In this document: one piece after another, positions 14,375 through 22,630 of the stretch
Numbering within the stretch: position 1 is the stretch's first letter
Layout: each line of letters begins with the position of its first letter
DNA from: an uncultured Bacteroidales bacterium
GTDB taxonomy: Bacteria > Bacteroidota > Bacteroidia > Bacteroidales > UBA932
Assembly: GCA_946406095.1 (NCBI GenBank)
Contig: CAMJJO010000014.1
Coordinates: 1 to 22,986 of the forward strand
Reading direction: 5' to 3'
DNA: 22,986 bases
Position numbers and translations under genes: made by a program
The notes under the pieces: model-generated
What the model was told of the DNA's origin: nothing
The model's database searches: none
The model's input: the letters and a program-made list of their open reading frames with translations, nothing else

Positions 14375-15031
14375 TCAATATTCTCTATTTCCAAAAATGG
14401 CAGTTCCTATGCGCACCTCCGTACTGCCATGACGTACGGCTATCGGCCAGTCATCCGACATGCCGATAGACAGCTGGTCGAACCCGTCCAGAGCAGGAAA
14501 CTGGCCCCGGCACTCATCGAAAAGGGATTCAATCTTCGCGAAGTCCGCAGCGACCGCCTCTTCGTCATCGGTGTGAGATGCCATTCCCATCAGCCCGCGG
14601 AAACGCACGTACGGGAATTCTCCGGCCATCTGCAGCACCGCCTTCACCTCCGAGGGGGTGAATCCCTGCTTGGTCTCCTCGGCGCCGATATGCACTTCCA
14701 ACAGAACCTGAATGGTCTTCCCATTCTTCTCTCCCCAGTTGTTCACGGCTTCCAGCAGGTGCAGTGTGTCGATAGATTCCACCAGATAGGCATAGGGCAG
14801 CACGAGTTTCAGCTTATTGGTCTGCAGATGCCCGATGAAATGCCACTCGATATCCGGCGGGAGCTGTACGGCCTTGGCAGCGAACTCCTGCGGACGATTC
14901 TCCCCAAAAGCCCTCTGGCCTTCGCTGTAGGCTTCCAAGATTGCTTCGAAGGGATGGAATTTGGAAACTGCCACCAGTTTAACCCCTGATGGCAGTTCCG
15001 TCTTAATCTTTTCCAGATTAAATGCAATCAT
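14375..15031 (-). CDS. YggS/PLPBP-family pyridoxal phosphate-binding protein
   Basis: PLP homeostasis protein of the YggS/PROSC family, a TIM-barrel relative of alanine racemase without a known catalytic activity. The PLP lysine is Lys24 in LVAVSKFHP; FGENRPQE, WHFIGHLQTNK and RFRGLMGMASHTDD are family signatures, and LSIGMSDDWPIAVRHGSTEVRIGTAIFG closes the protein. The ATG at 15031 overlaps the yidC stop as ATGA and gives the standard 218-residue protein. The frame runs further upstream to about 15097, but those residues lie antisense-free inside yidC and add nothing family-like. A 4-nt gap separates its stop from the GH3 gene. The family call is firm; its specific role in this operon is unclear. 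Confidence 0.94.
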   Translation of the reverse strand: MIAFNLEKIKTELPSGVKLVAVSKFHPFEAILEAYSEGQRAFGENRPQEFAAKAVQLPPDIEWHFIGHLQTNKLKLVLPYAYLVESIDTLHLLEAVNNWGEKNGKTIQVLLEVHIGAEETKQGFTPSEVKAVLQMAGEFPYVRFRGLMGMASHTDDEEAVAADFAKIESLFDECRGQFPALDGFDQLSIGMSDDWPIAVRHGSTEVRIGTAIFGNREY

Positions 15032-16881
15032 CGTTTCCTTTGTTGACGCATTTGTTGTTCCTGCATTCTCTGAGCTTCTTCCAGCCTCTGCTGCCATTTG
15101 CTCTTCTTTACAGGTTTATTCTCGTTGGCGGCCATTCTGGCATACACCTTCTCGGGTTTCACGATAAACTTGCGTATTACCCAGATCTGGAGCATGCTGA
15201 TGAGCTGCGAAAGCAGATAGTAGTAGCTGAGAGCCGCAGACAGGCTGTTGCAGATGAAGAACATCATGATTGGCATCATCCACTTTGTCATGAACTGCAT
15301 GCTCTGTGCATTAGGGTCGTTGGCAGTCGCCTGGCCGGACATGGTCATCTTGCTGTATATCCACATAGTAACCGCCATCAGCAGGGCGAACAGCGAGAGA
15401 TGGTCTCCGATCAGCGGCACGCGGTGCCCGAATTCCACGATTGCATCGTAGGTCGAGAGGTCATGTGCCCAGAGGAAGGGCTGCTGACGCAGCTCGATGG
15501 ATGCCGGGAAGAAGCGGAACATCGCCCACAGTATAGGGAAGGTAAGCAGCGTAGGCAGGCATCCTCCCATGGGATTGGCTCCGGCCTTGTTGTAAAGGGC
15601 CATGGTCGCCTGCTGCTTCTTCATCGCATCTTCCTGCTTGGGATACTTGGCATTGATCTTCTCTATCTCCGGTTTGAGGATCGCCATGATCGAGGAGGAC
15701 GCATAAGACTTGTAGGTCAGCGGGAACACCACCAGCTTGATGACGATGGTCATCAGCAAGATGATGATGCCGAAGTTCGAGATGAAACGGTGGAAGAAAT
15801 CGAACAGGGGAATAATCACGTACTTTGTGAACCAGCCCACGAGCGATCCTCCCAGAGGGATGACCTTCTCATACTTCTGCCCGTATTCGCGGAGGGTCTT
15901 GTAGTGGTTGGGGCCAAGATACATCTCGAAGGGGATGACATTGTCCTGCCCCGGACGATAATCTGCACGCATCTTGGCGTTACAGGCCATCAGATTGCGG
16001 GACTCATCTTCCTGAGGGAAGAAGGTGATGTCGAAGGAGCCGGATGCAAACTGATTCTTGGCACGGAAGATGGCAGAGAAGAACTGCTGCTGGAAAGCGA
16101 ACCAGCTGACCTTGGAATCCACGCGCTTGCTGCCATTGCGGCTGCGGCCGATTTCAGTGGGCTTCTTGTCTCCTTCCTGATAGAAATCCAGCTTGGAGTA
16201 CTGCGCCTCGTTCTTGTAGCCCTTTTCCATCCTGGGGATGATCATGGAGTAGTCTATGTCGATAGAAGAGACATTCCTGGGGATGCTTTTCATCCCGATG
16301 AATGAAAGCTCGCTGTCTACCATGTAAGACCCCTCCTGAAGGGCATAACGCTGCTCGATGTAGCCACCATCAGAGAAAGGAAGGCGGAACACTACCGCGG
16401 TATCGCTCTTCTCGGCGACCTGGAAGTTGAAATCCTTTGTCTGGATATACTCGCCGGTATAGACGCTGACGGAATATGAGGCTGCACCACCTTGGAAAAT
16501 ATGGAGTGCCGTGCTGTCGTAGTTGAAATACTCCTTCACAAGCACGTCATAAGGCTGAGCTCCCATCGTAGTAAGCGTGAGGGCGATCTTGTCATTCTCC
16601 AGAGTGACAAAAGAGGCTTCCGCGTTATGGGCGGCCTCGAGAGCGGCATCCTTGTAGATGGCAGACTGAGGCTCCACCGACGCTGTAAGCTGGGCCTCTT
16701 CATTCACGGCAGGGACTACCGTAATAACGGTGTCACCGGAGGCAATACGCTGTGCAAGAGCTATGGAATCTTGCTGAGCCTGAAGCGCGGCAGCCTTACG
16801 GGATTGCCTGGACTGGTAGAATGTGAAGCCGAACAGAATTACGGCAATGAGAATGAAACCTGTTACAGAATTCTTGTCCAT
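15028..16881 (-). CDS. yidC: Membrane protein insertase YidC
   Basis: YidC/Oxa1/Alb3 family insertase of the inner membrane, working with or without SecYEG. At 617 residues it is the long Gram-negative form. An N-terminal transmembrane helix (TGFILIAVILFGFTFY) is followed by a large periplasmic domain to about residue 350, then the conserved membrane core: FNFGIIILLMTIVIKLVVFPLTYKSY carries the conserved Arg-less Bacteroidetes-like first core helix, and GGCLPTLLTFPILWAMF is the second. The C-terminal tail is strongly basic (KKSKWQQRLEEAQRMQEQQ) as in forms that contact the ribosome. The start overlaps the DUF349 gene stop by 1 nt (TAATG), and the stop overlaps the YggS-type gene by 4 nt. Confidence 0.96.
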   Translation of the reverse strand: MDKNSVTGFILIAVILFGFTFYQSRQSRKAAALQAQQDSIALAQRIASGDTVITVVPAVNEEAQLTASVEPQSAIYKDAALEAAHNAEASFVTLENDKIALTLTTMGAQPYDVLVKEYFNYDSTALHIFQGGAASYSVSVYTGEYIQTKDFNFQVAEKSDTAVVFRLPFSDGGYIEQRYALQEGSYMVDSELSFIGMKSIPRNVSSIDIDYSMIIPRMEKGYKNEAQYSKLDFYQEGDKKPTEIGRSRNGSKRVDSKVSWFAFQQQFFSAIFRAKNQFASGSFDITFFPQEDESRNLMACNAKMRADYRPGQDNVIPFEMYLGPNHYKTLREYGQKYEKVIPLGGSLVGWFTKYVIIPLFDFFHRFISNFGIIILLMTIVIKLVVFPLTYKSYASSSIMAILKPEIEKINAKYPKQEDAMKKQQATMALYNKAGANPMGGCLPTLLTFPILWAMFRFFPASIELRQQPFLWAHDLSTYDAIVEFGHRVPLIGDHLSLFALLMAVTMWIYSKMTMSGQATANDPNAQSMQFMTKWMMPIMMFFICNSLSAALSYYYLLSQLISMLQIWVIRKFIVKPEKVYARMAANENKPVKKSKWQQRLEEAQRMQEQQMRQQRKR

Positions 16882-18554
16882 TACTGCTCACCCTCCTCTT
16901 CCTTGCGGATTTTCTCTTCAAGCTTATGCAATTCTTCCTTGGCCTTGGCGATCTTTGACTCCATCTGCTTGATGAGAGCCTCGGAATTCTTGGATGCAGC
17001 AAAGAAACCGATATTGTTCTCGAAGGTCTCGACCTCCTGCTGCAAGGTCTTGTATTCCTGGATCAACACGTCCTTGGCACTGCGCTCGCGGGGTTTGCTC
17101 TCGGTTCCGCGTCCACGGCCGCCACGCTCCCCGGCATTGAAATCGGGGAATTTCTCCTGCATTGCATCGCGGTATGCAGCCATTATGGCATCTTTCTCCT
17201 TGAACGGGACGAATCCTATTGCCTGGAAATCGGCGGCGAACTTCTTTGCAGCTGCAGTGTTTGCCTCGGCATCTTCCGTGGGCACATATGCCTTGATGTC
17301 CTCTACGATCTTCTTCTTGGCTTTCAGATTGGCGAAGAAGTTGTTCTCGGGAGCGGCGTTCTTGTCCCTCTCGGCAAAGAACTCGTCGCAGGCTGCGCGG
17401 AACTGCTTCCAAAGCTGCTCGCTCTTCTTGCGGGGCACAGCACCGATTTCTCTCCACTGCTTCTGCAGGTCGATGAACTTCTCGGTGGTCTTCTTCCATT
17501 CGGTGCTGGACTTGAGCTCTTCGGCAAGCTTGATGAGACCCATCTTCTTCTCTACGTTCGCTTCCATTTCTCCGCGGAACTGGGAATAATAGTCACGCTT
17601 GCGGCCATAGAAAGCATCGCAGGCTGCACGGAAACGGTCGTAGATCTTCTGATTGTCCTTCTTGGTGGCAAAGCCGATCTTGCGCCACTCGGCCTGGATC
17701 GCCTCGATCTCCTTGGCGGAAGCATTCCACTCGTCGGATGAGCCGATTTCACGGGCGGCGATCTCTTCAACCTTCACGCAAAGGGCTTCCTTGGCGGCGA
17801 GGTTCTCTTTCTGCTTGCCCTTGATTTCCTCGAAGTGCCCCTGATAGCGTTTGTTTATGACTGCGGTGGCAGCCTGGAAACGCGCCCAGATGCTCTCGCG
17901 GAATTCCTTGGCCACGGGACCGAACTCCTTCCACTGCTCGTGCAGCTTCTGAAGTTCATTGAAGGCATTGACGATGTTCTCGTTCTCTGCAAGCTTCTCG
18001 GCGGCTTCGCAGAACTTCTCCTTCGCCTCCAGATTCTTCTGGAAGTCGAGGTCCCTGAGCTCCCGGTTGATCTTCACCTTGTCATAGAAACGTTCGACGT
18101 TGAACTGATAGGTGCTGTTGATATCGCGAAATGCAGTTGCTGGCACAGGGCCTACCGCACGCCACTTGTCCTGGATCTCACGGAAGAGCGGGAAAGATGC
18201 GCTGACATCGTCCTGCCCGTCCACGAGCTGCTTGAGCTCCTCTATAATTGCTTTTTTCTTCTCGAGATTTTCTTCTTTCTGCGCATCCTGCTCCTTGTTA
18301 TATTCCGCCCTCTCACGCTTGTAGTCGGCATAGATGGTCTTGAAGTTCTCTTCCACCTCGTCGAAGGCGTCGGTCACTTCACCGGCTTCGCTCTTGAGTT
18401 TGCCAAGGAGTTTGTAGAATGCAGATTTGATGGCCTCGGCTTCTTTGCTCCGCAACATGCGGTCTGCGCTTTCCATCAAATTCTTAAATACATCCGATAT
18501 CTCGGAAAGGGTCTTGCCTTCCAGGACTTCGGGGGTGTTGTTTTCTTCGCTCAT
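16881..18554 (-). CDS. DUF349 repeat protein
   Basis: A 557-residue, highly charged, mostly alpha-helical protein built from several DUF349 repeats of about 70 residues; the repeat mark is a W-K/R-x-(I/V/F)-G-(P/F/A) turn, seen as DKWRAVGPVP, EQWKEFGPVA, AEWRKIGFAT, KQWREIGAVP and a weaker AIGFVPFKEKD. The C-terminal end (residues about 520-557) is a predicted coiled coil with KAKEELHKLEEKIRKEEE. A Gly/Arg-rich patch near residue 472 (GERGGRGRGTES) might bind nucleic acid. No signal peptide is seen, so it is probably cytoplasmic. It is the first gene of the yidC operon, with a TATATTTG promoter box 28 nt upstream. The biochemical role of this family is unknown. Confidence 0.88.
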   Translation of the reverse strand: MSEENNTPEVLEGKTLSEISDVFKNLMESADRMLRSKEAEAIKSAFYKLLGKLKSEAGEVTDAFDEVEENFKTIYADYKRERAEYNKEQDAQKEENLEKKKAIIEELKQLVDGQDDVSASFPLFREIQDKWRAVGPVPATAFRDINSTYQFNVERFYDKVKINRELRDLDFQKNLEAKEKFCEAAEKLAENENIVNAFNELQKLHEQWKEFGPVAKEFRESIWARFQAATAVINKRYQGHFEEIKGKQKENLAAKEALCVKVEEIAAREIGSSDEWNASAKEIEAIQAEWRKIGFATKKDNQKIYDRFRAACDAFYGRKRDYYSQFRGEMEANVEKKMGLIKLAEELKSSTEWKKTTEKFIDLQKQWREIGAVPRKKSEQLWKQFRAACDEFFAERDKNAAPENNFFANLKAKKKIVEDIKAYVPTEDAEANTAAAKKFAADFQAIGFVPFKEKDAIMAAYRDAMQEKFPDFNAGERGGRGRGTESKPRERSAKDVLIQEYKTLQQEVETFENNIGFFAASKNSEALIKQMESKIAKAKEELHKLEEKIRKEEEGEQ

Positions 18555-18581
18555 AAGTCAGAGTTAATATATAATAGCTTA

Positions 18582-18589
18582 CAAATATA
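18582..18589 (-). promoter_or_regulatory. -7 promoter box of the DUF349-yidC operon
   Basis: TATATTTG on the minus strand (18589-18582) is an exact TAnnTTTG match. It would give a start near 18575 and a leader of about 20 nt before the ATG at 18554. No clear TTG -33 element is seen. It faces away from the trmD promoter 12 nt to its right. Confidence 0.6.
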
Positions 18590-18601
18590 ATGGTTTTTTG
18601 G

Positions 18602-18609
18602 TAACTTTG
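18602..18609 (+). promoter_or_regulatory. -7 promoter box of trmD
   Basis: TAACTTTG is an exact match to TAnnTTTG on the plus strand. Transcription would start near 18616, about 14 nt before the trmD ATG at 18630. The intergenic region of 75 nt is shared with the divergent DUF349-yidC promoter. Confidence 0.62.
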
Positions 18610-18629
18610 CGAAAATATCTAATAGCGTA

Positions 18630-19307
18630 ATGAGAATCGACATTATCAGTGCAGTTCCCGAACTACTGGAAAGCCCGTTGAGCCACTCCATAGTGGGCCG
18701 TGCCATCAAAAAAGGCCTGGTAGAAATCCATGTACACAATCTCCGGAAATACGGAATCGGCCCCAGGAAGAACATCGACGACTACTCTTATGGCGGCGAT
18801 GCCGGAATGGTGCTGATGGTGGAACCCGTGTATCGCATGATAGAAGAACTCCGTGCGGAAAGAGAATACGACGAAGTCATCTACCTCTCCCCCGATGGTG
18901 AGATACTCGACCAGAGCATCTCCAACGAACTTTCCCTCAAAGAAAACATCATCCTGTTATGCGGTCACTACAAGGGCATCGACCACCGTATCCGCGAGCA
19001 CCTGGTGACAAGGGAGATTTCCGTCGGAGACTACGTGGTCAGCGGAGGAGAGATTCCCGCGGCTCTGCTGGCAGATTCGATAGTCCGGCTGATCCCCGGA
19101 GCGCTGACAGATGAGACATCCGCACTGAGCGACAGTTTTCAGGACGGGCTTCTCTCCCCTCCCGTTTACACCAGGCCTGTGGATTTCAACGGTTGGAAAG
19201 TGCCAGACGTATTGCTCAGCGGCAATCCGAAACTGATCCGTGCATGGCAGGACGAGCAGGCTTTGCAAAGAACCAAGGAACTCCGTCCGAAGCTGCTCGA
19301 GGATTAG
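18630..19307 (+). CDS. trmD: tRNA (guanine(37)-N1)-methyltransferase
   Basis: SPOUT-fold enzyme that methylates G37 of tRNAs with a G36 to prevent frameshifting. The 225-residue length is normal. Motifs: MRIDIISAVPELLESPLSHSI at the start, HNLRKYG, KNIDDYSYGGDAGMVLM (residues about 46-62), LLCGHYKGIDHRI near 108 and the trefoil-knot motif EISVGDYVVSGGEIPA near 128-143. The C-terminal helical part (YTRPVDFNGWKVPDVLLSGN) is also typical. It is a single-gene transcript here, without the usual rimM, rpsP or rplS neighbours, and is divergent from the yidC operon. Confidence is very high. Confidence 0.97.
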   Translation: MRIDIISAVPELLESPLSHSIVGRAIKKGLVEIHVHNLRKYGIGPRKNIDDYSYGGDAGMVLMVEPVYRMIEELRAEREYDEVIYLSPDGEILDQSISNELSLKENIILLCGHYKGIDHRIREHLVTREISVGDYVVSGGEIPAALLADSIVRLIPGALTDETSALSDSFQDGLLSPPVYTRPVDFNGWKVPDVLLSGNPKLIRAWQDEQALQRTKELRPKLLED

Positions 19308-19364
19308 TTTTTAAAATTTTTTAAAATGTTGATAACTTTTTGAAAAAGATTTTTTATTTTTCGC

Positions 19365-19394
19365 TTGCAGATTAAAAAAAGCGTTTTATATTTG
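19365..19394 (+). promoter_or_regulatory. Strong consensus promoter downstream of trmD
   Basis: TTG (19365-19367), a 19-nt spacer and TATATTTG (19387-19394) give a full match to the Bacteroidetes housekeeping promoter on the plus strand. The region upstream (19308-19360) is very A/T-rich, with long A and T tracts. No protein-coding gene follows on this strand before the terminator. Confidence 0.7.
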
Positions 19395-19399
19395 CAGTG

Positions 19400-19500
19400 A
19401 AATTTAGAAACAACAACTTCTAACCAACAATAATTAACCTTCTTATAAAGGTAATACACTACTAACTAACCGTCAAAACCCGCTGTGAAGCGGGTTTTGC
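19400..19500 (+). ncRNA. Candidate small RNA between trmD and the TonB receptor gene
   Basis: The strong promoter at 19365-19394 predicts a start near 19400 and the hairpin at 19475-19498 with TTTT would end the transcript, giving about 100 nt. The interval has no ATG-started frame. The 5' part is A/C-rich and little structured (repeated AACAAC, CTAACC and AATTAACC motifs). It could be a regulatory RNA or the leader of a lost gene. No known RNA family was recognised. Confidence 0.45.
19475..19498. terminator. Bidirectional intrinsic terminator
   Basis: The arms AAAACCCGC (19475-19483) and GCGGGTTTT (19490-19498) pair perfectly around a 6-nt loop, TGTGAA. It lies 22 nt past the stop of the TonB receptor gene on the minus strand and ends the candidate small RNA on the plus strand; a T-run of four is available in both directions. 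Confidence 0.8.
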
Positions 19501-19520
19501 TCGTTATATGATGCTGCGGT

Positions 19521-21731
19521 CTAGAATTCCAGCCGTATCTTGACGCTGTAGTTGCGCAATGCCTGGGGGAACAGCCCTTCTTCTATGTACTCGGGAGAGC
19601 CGTCGGCAAACAAAGCCCGGTAGACCCACGCGTCGGCATAGTAATCACGATTGAGCAGGTTGTTGCAATATGCTCCGATTGTCAACTTTCCTTTCCAGAC
19701 AGGCAGACCATATTCGGCCTTGCAGTTTACCACATAATACGCAGGGATGCAGAGATCATCGTTCTGGGTATTGTCCCAATACTGACGGCCTACATATTTG
19801 CAGTTGAGTCCCACGATGAAATCCCGTCCGCCAAAGGGTTTGAATCCCACTGATGCCATTCCGATGCTGGACGGGGACATAAGCATGTTGACGGTGCCGC
19901 AGTTTACTGTAGTTTTCCCGATAAACTTCCAATTCGTCTGGTTGTCATTGGTGTCCTCGTAATAAGTATAATCCTTTATTTTGTTGGTGCTCAACGTAAT
20001 ATTTCCGTCCAGTCTCACCCAGTCGGCAGGTTTCCATGCGGCACAGAGTTCCACTCCCCTGCGCCAGCTGCGGTCCACATTCTCTTTGATGGCATAACCG
20101 CTGTCGCTCAGCTTGCCCGTTTCCAGGAGCATATCCTTATATTCCATCGAATACAGATTTAAGGAGGCCGTAAAGGAAGGGGTGCTGAACTCGTAACCCA
20201 GCTCTGAATCGAACATTCGTTCAGGCCTGAGGGTCACTTCAGCCTCCTTTCCCGCTGCCCGGAGGGCATTCACGGACTCTATCTGCTCTTTCAGATCGCT
20301 GCGCCCCGGCTCCCTGTGCCCTATGGCAAAAGACATGTAAGCCTTGTGGGCGCCCCATCTGCCCGTGATGCCGGCACGGGGATTGACAAAATCCCATGCG
20401 GTGTCGTAGGCGAGGTCCGAGAATTCATCATCCAGGCCCTTCATCCTGAGGGTAACCAGACGATACTGCAGTTCGGCATAACCGGTAAGCCAGTCCGCAA
20501 AGCGGTACTCCCCTCGCAGGAAAGCCGTCAGCTCCCGTTTCGTGCCATCGTTCCTGTACCATTCAAAATCGCGGTCCCCGGCAACACTGTCCCAGAGCAC
20601 TTTTCCGAAATGGTTCCCAAGATAATCGGCAAGATAAATTCCGCCGGCCGCATTCAGACGCTCGGACTGATATTTCAGAGTGGAATTGAGCACCGAATAG
20701 CGGTTGTCCATCAACTTCTGTGTTATGAAATCGGCCTTTCCGGAGGCGTCGATACCGTATTTGCTGAACTTCTTGTCCGCTTTATACTGCTCATAGAAAC
20801 CGTCTCCCTTCGTGAAATTGAGCGTGGTGCTCCAGAACAGGCCGCGGTCGAAATGGTGTGTATAGTTCAGCTGCAAGTGTGTCTGCACGTAATTGTCCGA
20901 CTCGTTGTCGTAGTAGCAGACGTTCCCGTCCGCATCCTTATATTTGCCTGCAGGATTGTATGTCCTGTCCTCCGCCATTTTGGATGCGGGTATGCCTTCC
21001 CAGGTGATGCCGGTGTGCTGATTCCCGCTCAAAACGGTAAATTTCAATGAATTGTTCCCGTGCATCCACCCTGCTATGCCCATCAGCGAATACACTTTGG
21101 CCCATGCATTCCGGATGTAGCCATCAGTGGTCCCGAGGGAAAAAGCGATATCTCCATACAGTCCTTTGCCGGTGAGCCCGGTGCCGGATGCCACTGAAAT
21201 GGTCCCCGTGTTGTAAGAGCCTCCACCGATCTCGACCGAGGAATAAGGCTTGGGCGACACATACGCGGTACTCATGTTGATGCTGGCGCCGAACGCCCCG
21301 GCACCGTTTGCAGAAGTGCCCAGGCCGCGCTGCAGCTGCACGCTGCCGAGGATAGAATTCAGAGCTGGGATATTGACCCAGAAAACCTCCTGCGACTCAC
21401 TGTCATTCAAGGTGATGCCGTTCAAGGTGACATTGATCTGAGACCCTTTCGAGCCACGCACTGTAAGTTTGGAATAACCAAGTCCGGTGCCTCCTTCGTT
21501 GGTGCTGACAACGGATGGCTGGAGCCCCAGAATCATGGGAAGGGATTCGGTAGGAGCAGATTCCCTTAGTTCCTCCCTGTACACGCTGGTGTAGGTCACG
21601 GGAGTATTGCGGCCGGCACGTGACACAGACACGACCACACTGTCCAACTGTTCGACCTGTTTGCTTTCCTGGGCATAGGCGCCCACACAGATGCAGCAAA
21701 GAAGCGCTGCAGATAAAATAAAACCTCGCAT
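19521..21731 (-). CDS. TonB-dependent outer-membrane receptor, TPP-riboswitch controlled
   Basis: Outer-membrane active transporter of 736 residues. A signal peptide (FILSAALLCCICVGAYA) ends near residue 20; LDSVVVSVSR at about 29-38 is a likely TonB box; the plug domain follows with LGYSKLTVRGSKGSQINVTLNGI and LNDSESQEVFWVNIPALN, and the remainder is a beta-barrel ending in the aromatic residue Phe (KIRLEF), as expected for outer-membrane insertion. There is no SusD partner and no N-terminal carboxypeptidase-like domain. A TPP riboswitch lies 37 nt upstream, so the likely substrate is thiamine or a thiamine precursor; a thiamine-regulated receptor of this sort has been predicted in Bacteroidetes from THI boxes. 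A terminator follows 22 nt after the stop. The receptor family is certain; the substrate is inferred from regulation alone. Confidence 0.93.
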   Translation of the reverse strand: MRGFILSAALLCCICVGAYAQESKQVEQLDSVVVSVSRAGRNTPVTYTSVYREELRESAPTESLPMILGLQPSVVSTNEGGTGLGYSKLTVRGSKGSQINVTLNGITLNDSESQEVFWVNIPALNSILGSVQLQRGLGTSANGAGAFGASINMSTAYVSPKPYSSVEIGGGSYNTGTISVASGTGLTGKGLYGDIAFSLGTTDGYIRNAWAKVYSLMGIAGWMHGNNSLKFTVLSGNQHTGITWEGIPASKMAEDRTYNPAGKYKDADGNVCYYDNESDNYVQTHLQLNYTHHFDRGLFWSTTLNFTKGDGFYEQYKADKKFSKYGIDASGKADFITQKLMDNRYSVLNSTLKYQSERLNAAGGIYLADYLGNHFGKVLWDSVAGDRDFEWYRNDGTKRELTAFLRGEYRFADWLTGYAELQYRLVTLRMKGLDDEFSDLAYDTAWDFVNPRAGITGRWGAHKAYMSFAIGHREPGRSDLKEQIESVNALRAAGKEAEVTLRPERMFDSELGYEFSTPSFTASLNLYSMEYKDMLLETGKLSDSGYAIKENVDRSWRRGVELCAAWKPADWVRLDGNITLSTNKIKDYTYYEDTNDNQTNWKFIGKTTVNCGTVNMLMSPSSIGMASVGFKPFGGRDFIVGLNCKYVGRQYWDNTQNDDLCIPAYYVVNCKAEYGLPVWKGKLTIGAYCNNLLNRDYYADAWVYRALFADGSPEYIEEGLFPQALRNYSVKIRLEF

Positions 21732-21767
21732 AATTTAAATAATTAATGCAAGGGGCTGATGAGGATT

Positions 21768-21848
21768 ATGCTTCCCTTCGGCAGTATTGGCTGCATCAGG
21801 TTCAATGGGTATAATCTCAACTCCGGTGCCCGGAGTACCCCCGCGTGG
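21768..21848 (-). promoter_or_regulatory. TPP riboswitch (THI box)
   Basis: Read on the minus strand, the aptamer has the conserved elements in order: GGGGGTA (from 21842), a P3 hairpin CTCCGG-GCA-CCGGAG, TTGAGA (21820-21815; usually CTGAGA), TACCC pairing with GGGTA, GAACCTGATG (21803-21794), a GCAG/CTGC stem and GAAGGGAAGC (21779-21770). It sits between the promoter box at 21851-21858 and the receptor ATG at 21731. No poly-T terminator follows, so control of translation is more likely. CCCC at 21755-21752 could pair with the GGGGG in an alternative fold. Confidence 0.92.
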
Positions 21849-21850
21849 TG

Positions 21851-21858
21851 CAAAGATA
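21851..21858 (-). promoter_or_regulatory. -7 promoter box of the TonB receptor gene
   Basis: TATCTTTG on the minus strand (21858-21851) matches TAnnTTTG. It is only 5 nt past the stop of the upstream glutaminyl cyclase gene, and a start near 21844 would begin directly at the TPP aptamer. No clear -33 TTG is seen. Confidence 0.6.
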
Positions 21859-21862
21859 GCAA

Positions 21863-22624
21863 TTATTTCTTCTCGGGGACCAGTTTTACCTCATAAAGTC
21901 TGGGCCAGTTCTTTCCGGTAAGATAGATTCTGCCGTCTTTGTCCACCGCAATACCGTTAAGGACATCGGTATCGGCAGTGCGGAGGCTGGAAGGAAGGAG
22001 CCCTCCGCAATTGACCGTCGCCTCAACCTCTCCCGTAGAGGGGTTGATTATCACGATTGCATCGGAAGTGTAGATATTCGCCCAGATGCGCCCGTCAATC
22101 CATTCAAGTTCATTCAGATAGCGCACCGGACGCCCGTTCAGTTTCACCGTGATACTCTTGAGCAGTTTGAATTCCGGAGAAAGGAAATACAGGCGGGATG
22201 TGCCGTCGGATGCAATCAGGTTCCTGCCGTCGGTGGTCAGTCCCCATCCCTCCCGGGGATATGAGTAGGTCTGCTTGTATTCCAGCGTGGAGGCATCGTA
22301 TATGAAAGCGACCTTGTTGGTCCAGGTAAGAACATACAGATTGTCCCCGAGTACGACGGAGCCCTCCGCAAAATATTTGCGCGCAAAATTCAGTTTCTTT
22401 CTCACATGCCCCGTTGCAAGTTCCACCTTGCGCAGACTGGATTCCCCGAACTGGCCTGTGCTCTCGAACAGTTCTCCGTTATGGAAAAACAGCCCCTGGG
22501 TATAAGCTCCGGTATCGTGATTGTACTCCTTGACGACCTCGATCTTATAGCGTTTCAGGGTGCCCGCCTTGCAGGAAGAAGCAAGCAGGAGGAGCGAAAG
22601 CAATATGCAGATTCTGCGCATCAT
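21863..22624 (-). CDS. Glutaminyl-peptide cyclotransferase (plant/bacterial type), lipoprotein
   Basis: Glutaminyl cyclase of the beta-propeller class, which converts N-terminal Gln of exported proteins or peptides to pyroglutamate. The strongest marker is YTQGLFFHNGELFEST followed by GQFGESSLRKVEL (residues about 40-68), the family signature. Repeated blades follow: EGSVVLGDNLYVLTW, EGWGLTTDGRNLIAS, LNELEWIDGRIWANIY and LNGIAVDKDGRIYLTGKNWPRLYEV. MMRRICILLSLLLLASSC is a lipoprotein signal with Cys18. The reading frame continues 270 nt upstream into the rnpB region, but that stretch is antisense to the RNA gene; the ATG at 22624 (or 22621) is chosen. The promoter box at 22631-22638 predicts a message starting at this ATG. 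Confidence in the family is high. Confidence 0.92.
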   Translation of the reverse strand: MMRRICILLSLLLLASSCKAGTLKRYKIEVVKEYNHDTGAYTQGLFFHNGELFESTGQFGESSLRKVELATGHVRKKLNFARKYFAEGSVVLGDNLYVLTWTNKVAFIYDASTLEYKQTYSYPREGWGLTTDGRNLIASDGTSRLYFLSPEFKLLKSITVKLNGRPVRYLNELEWIDGRIWANIYTSDAIVIINPSTGEVEATVNCGGLLPSSLRTADTDVLNGIAVDKDGRIYLTGKNWPRLYEVKLVPEKK

Positions 22625-22630
22625 ACAATG

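Noticed and set aside
19327..19335. DnaA-box-like TGTTGATAA in an A/T-rich stretch, possible origin
   Set aside because: Only one imperfect box is present, with no dnaA, dnaN or other origin-linked genes; the A/T tract is better explained as upstream sequence of the promoter at 19365.
19397..19423. GTG-started mini-frame (MKFRNNNF) after the promoter at 19365-19394
   Set aside because: The GTG lies before the expected transcription start, the frame has no codon run that would suit attenuation by one amino acid beyond three Asn, and no gene follows.
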